Source: Vogesella mureinivorans (GTDB lineage Bacteria; Pseudomonadota; Gammaproteobacteria; Burkholderiales; Chromobacteriaceae). Taken from it: a stretch of DNA of 64,000 nucleotides. A model generated the notes under the pieces. That model made no database searches. It worked only from the letters and a program-made list of their open reading frames with translations, and had not been told where the DNA came from. Within the stretch, counting starts at the first letter, position 1, and each line of letters opens with the position of its first letter. Both the position numbers and the translations under genes were made by a program. Of the stretch, positions 17,565 through 25,633 are shown one piece after another. Location: the NCBI RefSeq assembly GCF_007644035.1, contig NZ_VMTV02000178.1, positions 124,001-188,000 of the forward strand. The letters are read 5' to 3'.

Positions 17565-19406
17565 TTAGTCTTTAAGCACTTTCAAACCCGCGGCACCCAA
17601 ACCAAACTGGTAAAGGATGCTGGTCCATTCTTTCAGACTTTGCGTCGTGCTGACGCCACGCTCGATTGCCTCTGGCACAATGATACTGTCACCAGGGAAA
17701 ATCTTGTAACCATTCACAGAGCTGAACCAGCCCAAACCGGCACGGCTCACTGCAGTACCATCCGCTCTCAAGACATATACCTCGTCTTTATCTGCACTAC
17801 GGCCAGCACCGCCTGCCAGCTGCAGATAGTCGCTAACACGGCGATTTTCCTTAAACATGAAGGCTGTGGCATTGTTAACGGCGCCAAATACATTCACTGT
17901 ACCAGGCTGGCGCGGCACATACACTGCATCGCCATTTTCCAGCGGCAAATCAGGCACATCTTTCAGCTTGAGTTTGTAGCTATTGAATTCCAGCGCCACT
18001 CTGCCAATCGCCTGTACTTTACGCATGCTCTGAGCACGCTTGCGATTGCGATCCAGCTCGGCCTGGATAGACAGGGCATTCTCACTCAACGAAGTCGCGG
18101 CCAACTTAGATGCAGCTGCGGCTTCAGACTCTTTCTCGAAACGATCTACCGCTTCCGCCAAAGCCTTCTGTTGCTGGTCGCGAATACTGGGGCGGGTAAA
18201 CACCATCCCGTACAAATAAGCATCGTCACTCACTCCGCCGATACGGGATAATAATTCGCGCAGCGTCTCACCCTTGGCAAGCTTGTAGACGCCCGGGTTG
18301 AGCACCTCACCATCAACCTTGACATAGTGCTGGCTAGCATTTGCCCTCAAGGCTGTTGCATCAATACTCGTCAAGCGATAAACCCCACCTTGGCGTAGTG
18401 GCAGTTTAGCCGTAGCCTGCAACAAGCCATTCAACCCGGCATAATCAGGGGTATTTTCCAGCGGTTTAAGCCAGCCTTTATCAACCAATTCAAGCTGCAA
18501 ACGGCTAGTTTCTGCGACAGGCTGTACTCCGCCGGCACGTCGAATCAGAGTCGCGACACTTTCATTCGGCAGTGCTTCGTAAATGGCAGGCTGCTTCACC
18601 AGCCCGGCAATGGCAACGAGGTTACCCATAGCAGGAATATGAATGATATCGCCATCCTGTAGCGCGATATCACCGGCCTTGCTCCCCTCTGCAATGAAGG
18701 CGTACAAATCAAATGTGGCTACAGTCTTTCCGCCACGTTTGATCTCTACCCTTCGCATCGAGCCCTCTGGAGCAGGGCCACCAACAGCAAACAAGGCGTT
18801 CACTACGCTGCTCAAGGAACTGAGCTGATAGCTACCCGGCTGCCGGGCAAAGCCCGTCACAAAAACCTGAATCGCTCGGGTTTGGGCCAAAGAAACGCTC
18901 AGTTCAAAATTGGTGAAGATCTTGCTGATGGACTTTTTCAGATAGCCTTGCAGGTCTTTGAACTTGACACCTGCAACACTCACATTGCCAACTCTGGGAA
19001 TATAAATTGCACCCGTTCTATCTACCTTGCTGAGCAGGTCAATATCCACCATGCCCCAACCACGGATCTGCAACTCATCTCCTGCACCAATCACGTAATC
19101 GTCTGGCACATTCATGTTCTGTAACGGTGCGAAAGTCGAAGGCGACTGGCTAAAATACGCCGCACCAAACAATGACAGCTGATCACCTGTACTGTCAGAT
19201 ACATAGCGTGAAAATTCCGGTAACACTGCCGCCACAGCACTCGGCGCAAGTACTTGCGTAACCGTCATTCCGTCACGCTTGCCCTGTGGGCTCGCCAGTG
19301 TTGGCGTCGAGCTTACGCCCCCCCTTTGCGCGACATCTGCATCATCGGCCGCCTGTGCGGTAGCCACCAACCCTATCAAGCCAAGCAAGCAAATCTTCTT
19401 GTTCAT
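17565..19406 (-). CDS. Wza-type polysaccharide export protein with multiple SLBB domains
   Basis: A 613-residue exported protein that would form the periplasmic/outer-membrane channel for polysaccharide export. It has a signal peptide (MNKKICLLGLIGLVATAQA, no lipobox seen), a polysaccharide-export domain starting near 104 (YVIGAGDELQIRGWG), and at least three SLBB-like segments (VFVTGFARQPGSYQL, HYVKVDGEVLNPGVYKL, TVNVFGAVNNATAF). Between the second and third there is an insertion of about 100 residues rich in Ala, Glu and Arg that looks helical or coiled-coil (residues ~410-480). It is much longer than E. coli Wza (379 residues). Signal and neighbours support an outer-envelope export role. 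Confidence 0.9.
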   Translation of the reverse strand: MNKKICLLGLIGLVATAQAADDADVAQRGGVSSTPTLASPQGKRDGMTVTQVLAPSAVAAVLPEFSRYVSDSTGDQLSLFGAAYFSQSPSTFAPLQNMNVPDDYVIGAGDELQIRGWGMVDIDLLSKVDRTGAIYIPRVGNVSVAGVKFKDLQGYLKKSISKIFTNFELSVSLAQTRAIQVFVTGFARQPGSYQLSSLSSVVNALFAVGGPAPEGSMRRVEIKRGGKTVATFDLYAFIAEGSKAGDIALQDGDIIHIPAMGNLVAIAGLVKQPAIYEALPNESVATLIRRAGGVQPVAETSRLQLELVDKGWLKPLENTPDYAGLNGLLQATAKLPLRQGGVYRLTSIDATALRANASQHYVKVDGEVLNPGVYKLAKGETLRELLSRIGGVSDDAYLYGMVFTRPSIRDQQQKALAEAVDRFEKESEAAAASKLAATSLSENALSIQAELDRNRKRAQSMRKVQAIGRVALEFNSYKLKLKDVPDLPLENGDAVYVPRQPGTVNVFGAVNNATAFMFKENRRVSDYLQLAGGAGRSADKDEVYVLRADGTAVSRAGLGWFSSVNGYKIFPGDSIIVPEAIERGVSTTQSLKEWTSILYQFGLGAAGLKVLKD

Positions 19407-19449
19407 TGTGTCCTACCAGTTTTGTTTTATCGGGCTGCGGCCAACATGA

Positions 19450-22242
19450 TCAGTATTGATGAGTCAAACTGAGTGATATGGCCTTGTCTGCTATCGATAC
19501 GGATGGTGCCAACAGCGTGTTACGCTGGCCTTTCCACAGGGTATAACCTGCACCGTAACCAAGCAATCCACCCGCAACAACATCAGAGAGCCAGTGTTTT
19601 CCTTTTGCAACCCGGCCTGCAGAAGCCATACCACCCGCCACATAGAGCCAGGGCAGCTTGTACTCTTCGGCGAATGGCGTGATGGCTGCCATCGTGACAG
19701 CAGCATGGTTGGACGGGAAGCTGCGATCACCATTTGCAGACTGGTGCCATGCATGGGCACCAGACTCACCAGGACGAGCCCGATTGATCAGCCGCTTGCC
19801 CAATATAGACGTACCACCCGCCAACGCTGCGGATTGTAAGCTGATGATGCCGGTATTGACCAGCACAGGGTCATCAGCCAGAGTCATTGCTGCCCCGGCC
19901 GCCCCCACTGCCAGTAAAGGCGCGGCCCGCCCAGCGGCATCCCAGGCTTTCACCACCTGATTGTCACCATGTTTTGCCAGCTGCTTGTAGGTAGCCTTGT
20001 CACGCGTACTGGCCACCGCCACGGCAGAAACACCCAAGACAGTAGCGACCGCCGCCGAATCCAGCTCAGGCAGTGCCGCCAGGCTGTCGTCCATCCGCAT
20101 ACGCACTCCGGATGCACTGGGCCACCACGCCGGGTCTGGCAAATCACCACCCTGAGGCTCATCGTCACGTTCCCCGAGCCGACCCAATGAATCACCCACA
20201 GCCAACTGCCGCTCGACATCGGCCATTTCGCGTACCAGGTTATGCGGCACCTCCACCTGCTGACCCACATCTCGCGTCCACGGCGAGATCGACATATTGA
20301 CAGTCGACTGCGTGTCCAGGGCCAACATACTGTTAAGCGGGATACTCATGAACAGGCCTTTGTCATGATAAGGACTACTCGGCGTACCAGGCGAAGTAAT
20401 ATCTTTACCATCGGTGTAGGTGTACCAGGCACCTGCCTCGATACCACTATTAAAGCGGCGTTTTATTTCCATCCGCACGCCACTATCCTTGGCCAGGAAG
20501 CGCCCCGCACGGCCCGTTAGCGTGATACCGGCAGGCAGCTTGTAATGCAACGAAGCCAAAGCGGTGACGGTTTTGTAATCTTTACGCCCAAACCAGCCTT
20601 GGTAATCGCGCTGCTGTACAGCTTCAGCCGTCAACTCACCTATCCAGCGTGAAGCCGGAGGGAAATAAACCAGCTGACCGGCTACACCACCAAACATTTC
20701 CTCGAACATGCCTGCCGATACCTTGCCGTATAGACGTTGGGCGGGCTGAAACAGATGCGTATACGTCAGCTGGCCTAGGCGAAATGGATTACCCTTTTTG
20801 TATTCGGCAATATCAGTGCGTACATGGGGCAATAAGCTATTGGACGGGTTGTCCAGCCTACTGACGTTCTCGAACACCTTGTAGGTAACGGCAGCATCCA
20901 GATAATTACGCGGGCTGATACGCCACTGGCCGCTGGCCTGCGCATTAACTTCGTAACGCAAGGCGCCAGACGGGTCATTGAAGTACATCACCAGTTTGGG
21001 TGCAAGACTGAACCGGTTCAGCTGCTGGTCCTGACCTTTCAGCTGGATACTTTGCCCGTCCTCGTTGGCAATCAGCCCGAGGTCGACGCCTTTGTCCAGC
21101 TCGGTGGATAAGGCATCAAAATCCTCCCGGTTTTTGTCCGGGTCGGCATGGCTGACCAAGGCTACATCCCGCAATTGCTCACGCGTCGCCTGGCCATTCA
21201 GGTAGGCAGTCAAAACCGGCAGATTGAAAAACTCGTAGTCAGCAACCGCAAGATCACGCCGATTGACACGCAGCTTGATGACACGGGTTTCGAGCGGGGC
21301 AAAGTAAAGTGCCGTGCGCACCGCACGCCCCACAGAGCGTCCCACATCACTGATACGGATGTTGGTGAAATCAAGATGCAACACCCCGTTTTGATAGGCC
21401 AGTGAAACAGCACGGTAGTCTTGCTTGTGCAAGGCATCCAGCAAGCCCAGCCTGTGCTGCGGATCACTGCGCCATGCCTGGGCATCCGGCCGTGCGCGTA
21501 CTACTTGATAAGCGGCAGGTTCGTAGATTTTGGGTACAAACTCACGGTCACCAAAAGGAATACTGACAAAGGTATTGATACTGCTATGCGTACGGCTTCT
21601 TACCAGCTCTGCGCCCAACCACCCCCAGCGGTAACTTACCCCTAAAACAGTGCCATTCTGCCGCTTGCCGGCAAATGTCTGGCTGGCACGAAAATCTTTC
21701 TGGTAATTGTTGGCATCGTACTCGGCCAGCAGTGCCCAACCACCGTCGCCATAAGGCAATAACCAGCGCACACCACCGAATGCGCCATTAATCCGACCCG
21801 AGCCATAACCCAGGGTAGTATCGAAGCGGCCAAACTGTTTACTGGCTGCAATATAATGTCCGGCAAAAAGACCAGTGCCCAATATATCTGTTTTGCCCAC
21901 TGCCAGATCTGGCAGAATCGCCCCCTCTTCCAGCAAGCGTAGTTTTAAATCGATAACCTTATCTTTATAGCTTCCATAGCTATCTTGATATTTCCCGGTA
22001 AAACCAGGCGTCCCCCGAATACCGACAAAACGCCCGTTCATTTGCAGGTAAGGCAGAAAAGTCAGATTGGTCCACAAGGTGCTATACGGGCTATCGTAGC
22101 TATACCCAAGCCCATACTGACCATCCACCTCCACCCGCCCATCTGGCATATTCATCAAGCCAGACTGGCCAGTGAGTGAGGGCACGGCCATGGCATAAAA
22201 GGGCAAGCATAACAAAGACAGGGCTATCGGAGTCTGGCGCAT
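19450..22242 (-). CDS. YjbH-like outer-membrane protein fused to a PAP2 phosphatase
   Basis: A 930-residue exported protein. After a signal peptide (MRQTPIALSLLCLPFYAMA) comes a YjbH/GfcD region with PSLTGQSGLMNMPDGRVE and many alternating amphipathic strands (residues ~20-690), a family tied to group 4 capsule and Yjb exopolysaccharide secretion. The last ~170 residues are a complete PAP2 phosphatase: K816xxxxxxRP824 (KRLINRARP), PSNH (843-846) and GRVAKGKH (His 883) followed by LSDV. PAP2 enzymes remove phosphate from lipid-linked substrates. The ATG at 22242 starts the signal peptide; a longer frame to 22305 is rejected. It follows the yjbE-like gene after a terminator/attenuator. Confidence 0.88.
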   Translation of the reverse strand: MRQTPIALSLLCLPFYAMAVPSLTGQSGLMNMPDGRVEVDGQYGLGYSYDSPYSTLWTNLTFLPYLQMNGRFVGIRGTPGFTGKYQDSYGSYKDKVIDLKLRLLEEGAILPDLAVGKTDILGTGLFAGHYIAASKQFGRFDTTLGYGSGRINGAFGGVRWLLPYGDGGWALLAEYDANNYQKDFRASQTFAGKRQNGTVLGVSYRWGWLGAELVRSRTHSSINTFVSIPFGDREFVPKIYEPAAYQVVRARPDAQAWRSDPQHRLGLLDALHKQDYRAVSLAYQNGVLHLDFTNIRISDVGRSVGRAVRTALYFAPLETRVIKLRVNRRDLAVADYEFFNLPVLTAYLNGQATREQLRDVALVSHADPDKNREDFDALSTELDKGVDLGLIANEDGQSIQLKGQDQQLNRFSLAPKLVMYFNDPSGALRYEVNAQASGQWRISPRNYLDAAVTYKVFENVSRLDNPSNSLLPHVRTDIAEYKKGNPFRLGQLTYTHLFQPAQRLYGKVSAGMFEEMFGGVAGQLVYFPPASRWIGELTAEAVQQRDYQGWFGRKDYKTVTALASLHYKLPAGITLTGRAGRFLAKDSGVRMEIKRRFNSGIEAGAWYTYTDGKDITSPGTPSSPYHDKGLFMSIPLNSMLALDTQSTVNMSISPWTRDVGQQVEVPHNLVREMADVERQLAVGDSLGRLGERDDEPQGGDLPDPAWWPSASGVRMRMDDSLAALPELDSAAVATVLGVSAVAVASTRDKATYKQLAKHGDNQVVKAWDAAGRAAPLLAVGAAGAAMTLADDPVLVNTGIISLQSAALAGGTSILGKRLINRARPGESGAHAWHQSANGDRSFPSNHAAVTMAAITPFAEEYKLPWLYVAGGMASAGRVAKGKHWLSDVVAGGLLGYGAGYTLWKGQRNTLLAPSVSIADKAISLSLTHQY

Positions 22243-22262
22243 GAGATATCCGGAAGTAGGGC

Positions 22263-22298
22263 AAAAAAAAGCCACCCGAGCCAGGCAGGGGTAGCTTT
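22263..22298 (-). terminator. Intrinsic terminator/attenuator between yjbE-like and yjbH-like genes
   Basis: Read on the minus strand, aaagctaccc and gggtggcttt form a 10-bp stem with one G-U pair around an 11-nt loop, followed by a run of T residues. It sits 16 bp after the yjbE-like stop and would reduce transcription of the downstream export genes. Confidence 0.75.
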
Positions 22299-22313
22299 CG
22301 ACCAAGCAAATGC

Positions 22314-22595
22314 TTAGTGGTGAGTGGTAGTCGAGTTGCTGCTTGCCGCAGCAGCAACCGCAGCCACAGCGGCACCGATAGAAACCATAGCAGCAGTAGA
22401 GAGACCAGCAGCAGCACCACCAGCAGCAGCACCACCAGCAGCAACACCACCAGCAGCAACACCACCAGCACCAGCACCAGCACCAGCAGCAGCACTACCG
22501 CTTACAGTACCGGTAGCAACAGGAGCAGTGGTCTGAGCAAAGGTTGGCATCGCAGCAGCAGCCAAGATCATGGCAGCAATCAGGTTTTTCTTCAT
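22314..22595 (-). CDS. Small Ala/Gly-rich exported protein, YjbE/GfcA-like
   Basis: A 93-residue protein with a signal peptide (MKKNLIAAMILAAAAMPTFA) and a mature part made almost only of Ala, Gly, Val, Ser and Thr, ending SSNSTTTHH. It resembles E. coli YjbE and GfcA, the small first-gene products of the yjb and gfc polysaccharide operons, in size, composition, Thr/Ser-rich tail and position. GGAG lies 6 bases before the ATG. The central AGG-rich part is encoded by short direct repeats. Exact function unknown; assignment rests on synteny and composition rather than sequence motifs. Terminators lie both upstream and downstream. Confidence 0.75.
   Translation of the reverse strand: MKKNLIAAMILAAAAMPTFAQTTAPVATGTVSGSAAAGAGAGAGGVAAGGVAAGGAAAGGAAAGLSTAAMVSIGAAVAAVAAAASSNSTTTHH
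22395..22500. repeat. Low-complexity short tandem repeats within the yjbE-like gene
   Basis: Imperfect repetition of agcagcaccaccagcagc-type units (GCT/GGT codons on the minus strand) encodes the AGGAAAGG-type stretch. Such arrays can change length by slippage in whole codons. Confidence 0.75.
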
Positions 22596-22607
22596 AAGAC
22601 ACTCCAG

Positions 22608-22643
22608 AAAAAAAAAGCAAAGGATTGGAAACCAACCCTTTGC
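22608..22643 (-). terminator. Terminator hairpin in the leader just before the yjbE-like gene
   Basis: On the minus strand, gcaaagggttgg and ccaatcctttgc form a 12-bp stem with one mismatch and a 3-nt loop, followed by nine T residues and then the yjbE-like ribosome site. It can end the acyl-CoA-binding-protein transcript (stop at 22707) or act as a leader terminator, because no room for a promoter remains between it and the gene. Confidence 0.78.
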
Positions 22644-22706
22644 ATTATGGCGCGAACAGCTGACAAAGTCAGCCGTCATCCCGACAACTTTTGCGTAAAA
22701 GTACTA

Positions 22707-22964
22707 TCAGGCCATCAATTGTTTGACAACGTCCACATAACCTTGCATGGCTTGCTCGGCATTTTGGCCGTGCAGTTTGCCCCATGCGTCGTATTTGGCA
22801 CGGTTGATAAAGTCCATCATGCCTGGGCGCTCACCCTGCACATCACCGTCGGTGGCTTGTTTGAACAGCGCATACAGCTGCAGCAGTGTCTGGTTATCCG
22901 GGCGCTCGGCCAGGCTGGTCACGTCTTTCTGGGCTTGTTCGAACAGTGCTTTCAAATCGGACAT
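22707..22964 (-). CDS. Acyl-CoA-binding protein
   Basis: An 85-residue cytosolic four-helix protein of the ACBP family, which binds long-chain acyl-CoA esters and is sparse in bacteria. Typical features: MSDLKALFEQAQKDVTSL at the start, LYALFKQATDGDVQGERPGM in the ligand-binding part, and AKYDAWGKLHGQ. The ATG at 22964 follows AAGGA; the longer frame to 23006 adds non-conserved residues. A PsrA-like palindrome overlaps its probable promoter, which fits control by fatty acids. Confidence 0.93.
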   Translation of the reverse strand: MSDLKALFEQAQKDVTSLAERPDNQTLLQLYALFKQATDGDVQGERPGMMDFINRAKYDAWGKLHGQNAEQAMQGYVDVVKQLMA

Positions 22965-23044
22965 GTTGATTCCTTCTCTATTCTGGGTGATGCGTCTGGC
23001 GCCCACCGGTTCATGTGTTGTTAGCCGCCATAGATACTGGCTGT

Positions 23045-23077
23045 GGCAAATTTACCATGAAACGATCGTTTCACAAG
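23045..23077 (-). promoter_or_regulatory. Promoter of the acyl-CoA-binding protein gene with PsrA-like operator
   Basis: tgaaacgatcgtttca at 23058-23073 is a perfect 16-bp palindrome matching the PsrA pattern GAAAC-N4-GTTTC. On the minus strand it lies between a -35-like TTGTGA and a -10-like TAAATT spaced 16 bp apart. PsrA is a TetR-family repressor released by long-chain fatty acids in Pseudomonas; no psrA gene is in the window. The palindrome overlaps the stop codon of the TonB-like gene. Confidence 0.55.
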
Positions 23078-23631
23078 TCTTCCGGCTGCAGCGCTATGCG
23101 TTTGAAGCTGTTTACCGGCATGCCGTCTTTCCGCGCAGGGGAAAAACGTGCGGTTTGAAAACGCTGCATGACCTGCACTGCAAAATCCTCATCCAGCCCT
23201 TCCGGCAGTACCACGCGCTGCACCAGACCCTGATAGTCAATATAGACATCCAGTATCGTGTCTGGCGGCAGCTCGTCTTCCAGATCAGGCAGCAGGATGG
23301 GCTGTAGCGGCTCGGCCAGCGTGTCCAGCTCGCTGGCCGGGTAATAACGCGCCAAGGCCAGCGGGCGATCCGGCATGGCCTCGCTGGCCTGCTCTGGGTT
23401 GGCCGCATCGGGCACTGGCAGCGCCGGAGCCGCCTCCGCCGGGCGCTGCACGTCTTGCGGCGCTGTTTGCAACGGGCCTGGCGGGCTGGCCAGGCGCACG
23501 CTCAACCCAAGCTGGCTTTGGCTAGCTGGTGGCAAGCCATCCAGCAGCAAATAGCCGGCCAGATGCAGCGCCACGGCCAGCAGTGCGCTGGCCAGCAGCC
23601 GCTCGCCCTGGCTGTGTGGCAAAAAATGCAT
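23071..23631 (-). CDS. TonB-like protein (N-terminal anchor, TonB C-terminal-like fold)
   Basis: A 186-residue protein with an N-terminal membrane anchor (LLASALLAVALHLAGYLLL), a Pro/Ala-rich middle (~45-95) and a C-terminal domain (VYIDYQGLVQRVVLPEGL, VQVMQRFQTARFSPARKDG) that resembles the TonB C-terminal domain. No ExbB/ExbD genes are adjacent. It starts 3 bp after the dsbC stop, so the two genes are probably cotranscribed. A true energy-transducing role is not established. Confidence 0.65.
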   Translation of the reverse strand: MHFLPHSQGERLLASALLAVALHLAGYLLLDGLPPASQSQLGLSVRLASPPGPLQTAPQDVQRPAEAAPALPVPDAANPEQASEAMPDRPLALARYYPASELDTLAEPLQPILLPDLEDELPPDTILDVYIDYQGLVQRVVLPEGLDEDFAVQVMQRFQTARFSPARKDGMPVNSFKRIALQPEDL

Positions 23632-23634
23632 GGC

Positions 23635-24393
23635 TTACTTGGCTGCCAGGTTTTCCTCTATGGCTGCCAGCGGAATGGCACCCGGCACCAGCGTGCCGTT
23701 CGGGAAGATCAGCGCGGGCGTGCCGGTAATGCCCAGTTTTTCGCCCAGCGCGGCGATCTCGGCCAGCGGGGTGGCGCAGTTGTCTTTACCGGCCAGCTTG
23801 GTACCGCTACGCATGAAAGCTGTCCAGGTTTGCGCCGGGTCTTTGCTGCACCATATCTGGCGCGATTTGCGCTCGGCGTCCGGGTGCAGCTGCGCTAGCG
23901 GGTACAGGAAGGTGTAGATGGTGACGTTATCCAGCTTGGCCAGCGATTCGCGCTCCAGCTGTTTGCAGTACGGGCAGTCCGGGTCGGAGAACACCACCAG
24001 CTGGCGCTCGCCCTTGCCGCGTACGTCCTTGATGGCTTTGGCCAGTGGCAGGCTCTTCCAGTCCACCACCACTTTATTCAGCTCATCCAGACGGGCTTCG
24101 GTTACGCTGCGGCGCGTTTTGGTGTCGATCAGGTCACCGGTAATCAGGTGATCCACCTTGCCATCCACGTATACCACCGTAAATTCTTCGCGCCCGCCAC
24201 GCTTCATTTTCACCACCACCTCGTACAGGCCGCTTACCGGCGCGGGCTGCACGGTGCTGACTTCGTGCTGCGGAAACTTGGTTTTGAATGCAGCCTTGAC
24301 GGTGTCGGCGCTTTCTTCGGCGGCCGAGGCGCTGCAGGCCATCAGCGGCAACATCAGGGTAGCCAGCGCAAACTGGCGAAGACGGAATGACAT
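23635..24393 (-). CDS. dsbC: Thiol:disulfide interchange protein DsbC
   Basis: A 252-residue periplasmic disulfide isomerase. It has a signal sequence, the DsbC N-terminal dimerisation domain (~30-110; KFPQHEVSTVQPAPVSGLYE), and a thioredoxin-fold domain with active-site CPYC at residues 140-143 in FSDPDCPYCKQLE and the cis-Pro loop ITGTPALIFPNG. LMAC near residue 20 could be a lipobox, so lipoprotein sorting is possible, but cleavage after SASA is equally plausible. It sits in a minus-strand run between a ubiquinone hydroxylase and the TonB-like gene. Confidence 0.94.
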   Translation of the reverse strand: MSFRLRQFALATLMLPLMACSASAAEESADTVKAAFKTKFPQHEVSTVQPAPVSGLYEVVVKMKRGGREEFTVVYVDGKVDHLITGDLIDTKTRRSVTEARLDELNKVVVDWKSLPLAKAIKDVRGKGERQLVVFSDPDCPYCKQLERESLAKLDNVTIYTFLYPLAQLHPDAERKSRQIWCSKDPAQTWTAFMRSGTKLAGKDNCATPLAEIAALGEKLGITGTPALIFPNGTLVPGAIPLAAIEENLAAK

Positions 24394-24412
24394 GGTAGTC
24401 CTTTGAATACAG

Positions 24413-25567
24413 TTAAAAACCCACGGCGTGGCGGGCGAGCTGCCGTTTGAGCAGCGGCAGGCGGTTAGTAAGGTTCAGCCCGGTATTGCGCAGCCAGGCC
24501 AGGCCTGGCGTCTGCTTGGCATGAAACAGGCCAAACAGGGCATCGCAGGTGAGTTGCATGGTTCGGACAGCTTCCTTGCGGCTTCGTTCATAGCGGCGCA
24601 GCCCCAGCCACTGGCCGCAATCGGCCTGGCCGGCCAGCGCTGCGGCCAACCTGGCAGCGTCCTGAAAGCCCAGGTTCACGCCCTGCCCGGCCAGCGGGTG
24701 GACGGTATGGGCCGCGTCGCCCACCAAGGCCACGCGCTCGGCAATCACCTGCTCTGGCGTAATCAGGCGCAGCGGGAAGGCCGCCGCGGGCGTGAGCACA
24801 TCCAGGCGCCCCAGCGCATGGCCACCGGCATCGGCCACCACCTCGGCCAGGCGCGCGGCGGGTAGCGCCAGCAGCGGCTCGGGCTGGCTGGTAGACCATA
24901 CCATGCTGATACGGTTGCCGGGCATGGGCAGCCACGCCAGGATGCCATCACCCAGAAACCACTGCCGTGCGATGTCGCCATGCGGCTTTTCGCAGGCAAA
25001 GTTGGCCACCACACCGCTATGGCCATAGGGTTTGATGTTGGCCGCAATGCCGCTTTGCTGGCGCACCCACGAGTTCGCCCCGTCCGCCCCCACGATCAGT
25101 TGCGCCTGCAGCTTGCGGCCGTCTTCCAGCACCAAGCCGGCGTGCTGCGCCGCCTGCCACAGCGCTTGCGGGCGCTGGCCACGAATGACCTCTACCCCGC
25201 TAGCGTGCTGCAGCTGCTGCCAGATGGCAGCCAGCACCCAGCGGTTTTCGGCGATCCAGGCCAGCGCTGCAGCACCGGCGTCGGCCGCCGAAAAGGCAAT
25301 CTGCCCGCCCTGGTCGCCACGCACATCCATGCTGGCGATGGTGCCGATGCGCGACATGTCCGGCCAGGCGCCCAGCCCCGCCAGAAAGGCGCGGTTGGCC
25401 GGGCTGATGGCATAAATGCGCGCGTCCCAGCCGTCTTGCAGGCTATCGAGCGATTCGCCCTGCCCCTCTACCAGCGCCACGCGGCGGCCTTGTTTGTCCA
25501 GCGCCAATGCCAGGGCGGCGCCCACCAGGCCGCCACCCACTACCAGCACATCGTATTGCTCGTTCAT
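24413..25567 (-). CDS. UbiH/UbiF/VisC-family ubiquinone biosynthesis monooxygenase (UbiI/UbiF-like)
   Basis: A 384-residue FAD-dependent monooxygenase for ring hydroxylation in ubiquinone synthesis. It has the FAD dinucleotide fold at the N-terminus (DVLVVGGGLVGAALALAL), the central LIVGADGANSWVRQQ motif and the C-terminal VGDAAHTVHPLAGQGVNLGF signature, which is nearer UbiI/VisC and UbiF than UbiH. It follows ubiH in the order known from the E. coli pepP-ubiH-visC operon. Which ring carbon it hydroxylates cannot be told from sequence alone. The ATG at 25567 directly precedes the FAD fold. Confidence 0.9.
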   Translation of the reverse strand: MNEQYDVLVVGGGLVGAALALALDKQGRRVALVEGQGESLDSLQDGWDARIYAISPANRAFLAGLGAWPDMSRIGTIASMDVRGDQGGQIAFSAADAGAAALAWIAENRWVLAAIWQQLQHASGVEVIRGQRPQALWQAAQHAGLVLEDGRKLQAQLIVGADGANSWVRQQSGIAANIKPYGHSGVVANFACEKPHGDIARQWFLGDGILAWLPMPGNRISMVWSTSQPEPLLALPAARLAEVVADAGGHALGRLDVLTPAAAFPLRLITPEQVIAERVALVGDAAHTVHPLAGQGVNLGFQDAARLAAALAGQADCGQWLGLRRYERSRKEAVRTMQLTCDALFGLFHAKQTPGLAWLRNTGLNLTNRLPLLKRQLARHAVGF

Positions 25568-25586
25568 TTTCTGCTTTCTGACATGG

Positions 25587-25619
25587 CTGCGGCCAACCTT
25601 AACCCAAGGTTGGCCGCAG
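25587..25619. repeat. Inverted pair of the GGTTGGCCGC motif between ubiH and the second hydroxylase
   Basis: Perfect 14-bp arms (ctgcggccaacctt / aaggttggccgcag) with a 5-nt loop lie in the 66-bp gap between two same-strand genes. It could dampen read-through, or serve the motif function proposed in the findings. Confidence 0.85.
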
Positions 25620-25633
25620 GAAAACGGCAAAGG

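Noticed and set aside
22395-22500. CRISPR-like regular repetition
   Set aside because: The repeats are short codon-level Ala/Gly repeats inside a reading frame with no spacers, and no cas gene is present.
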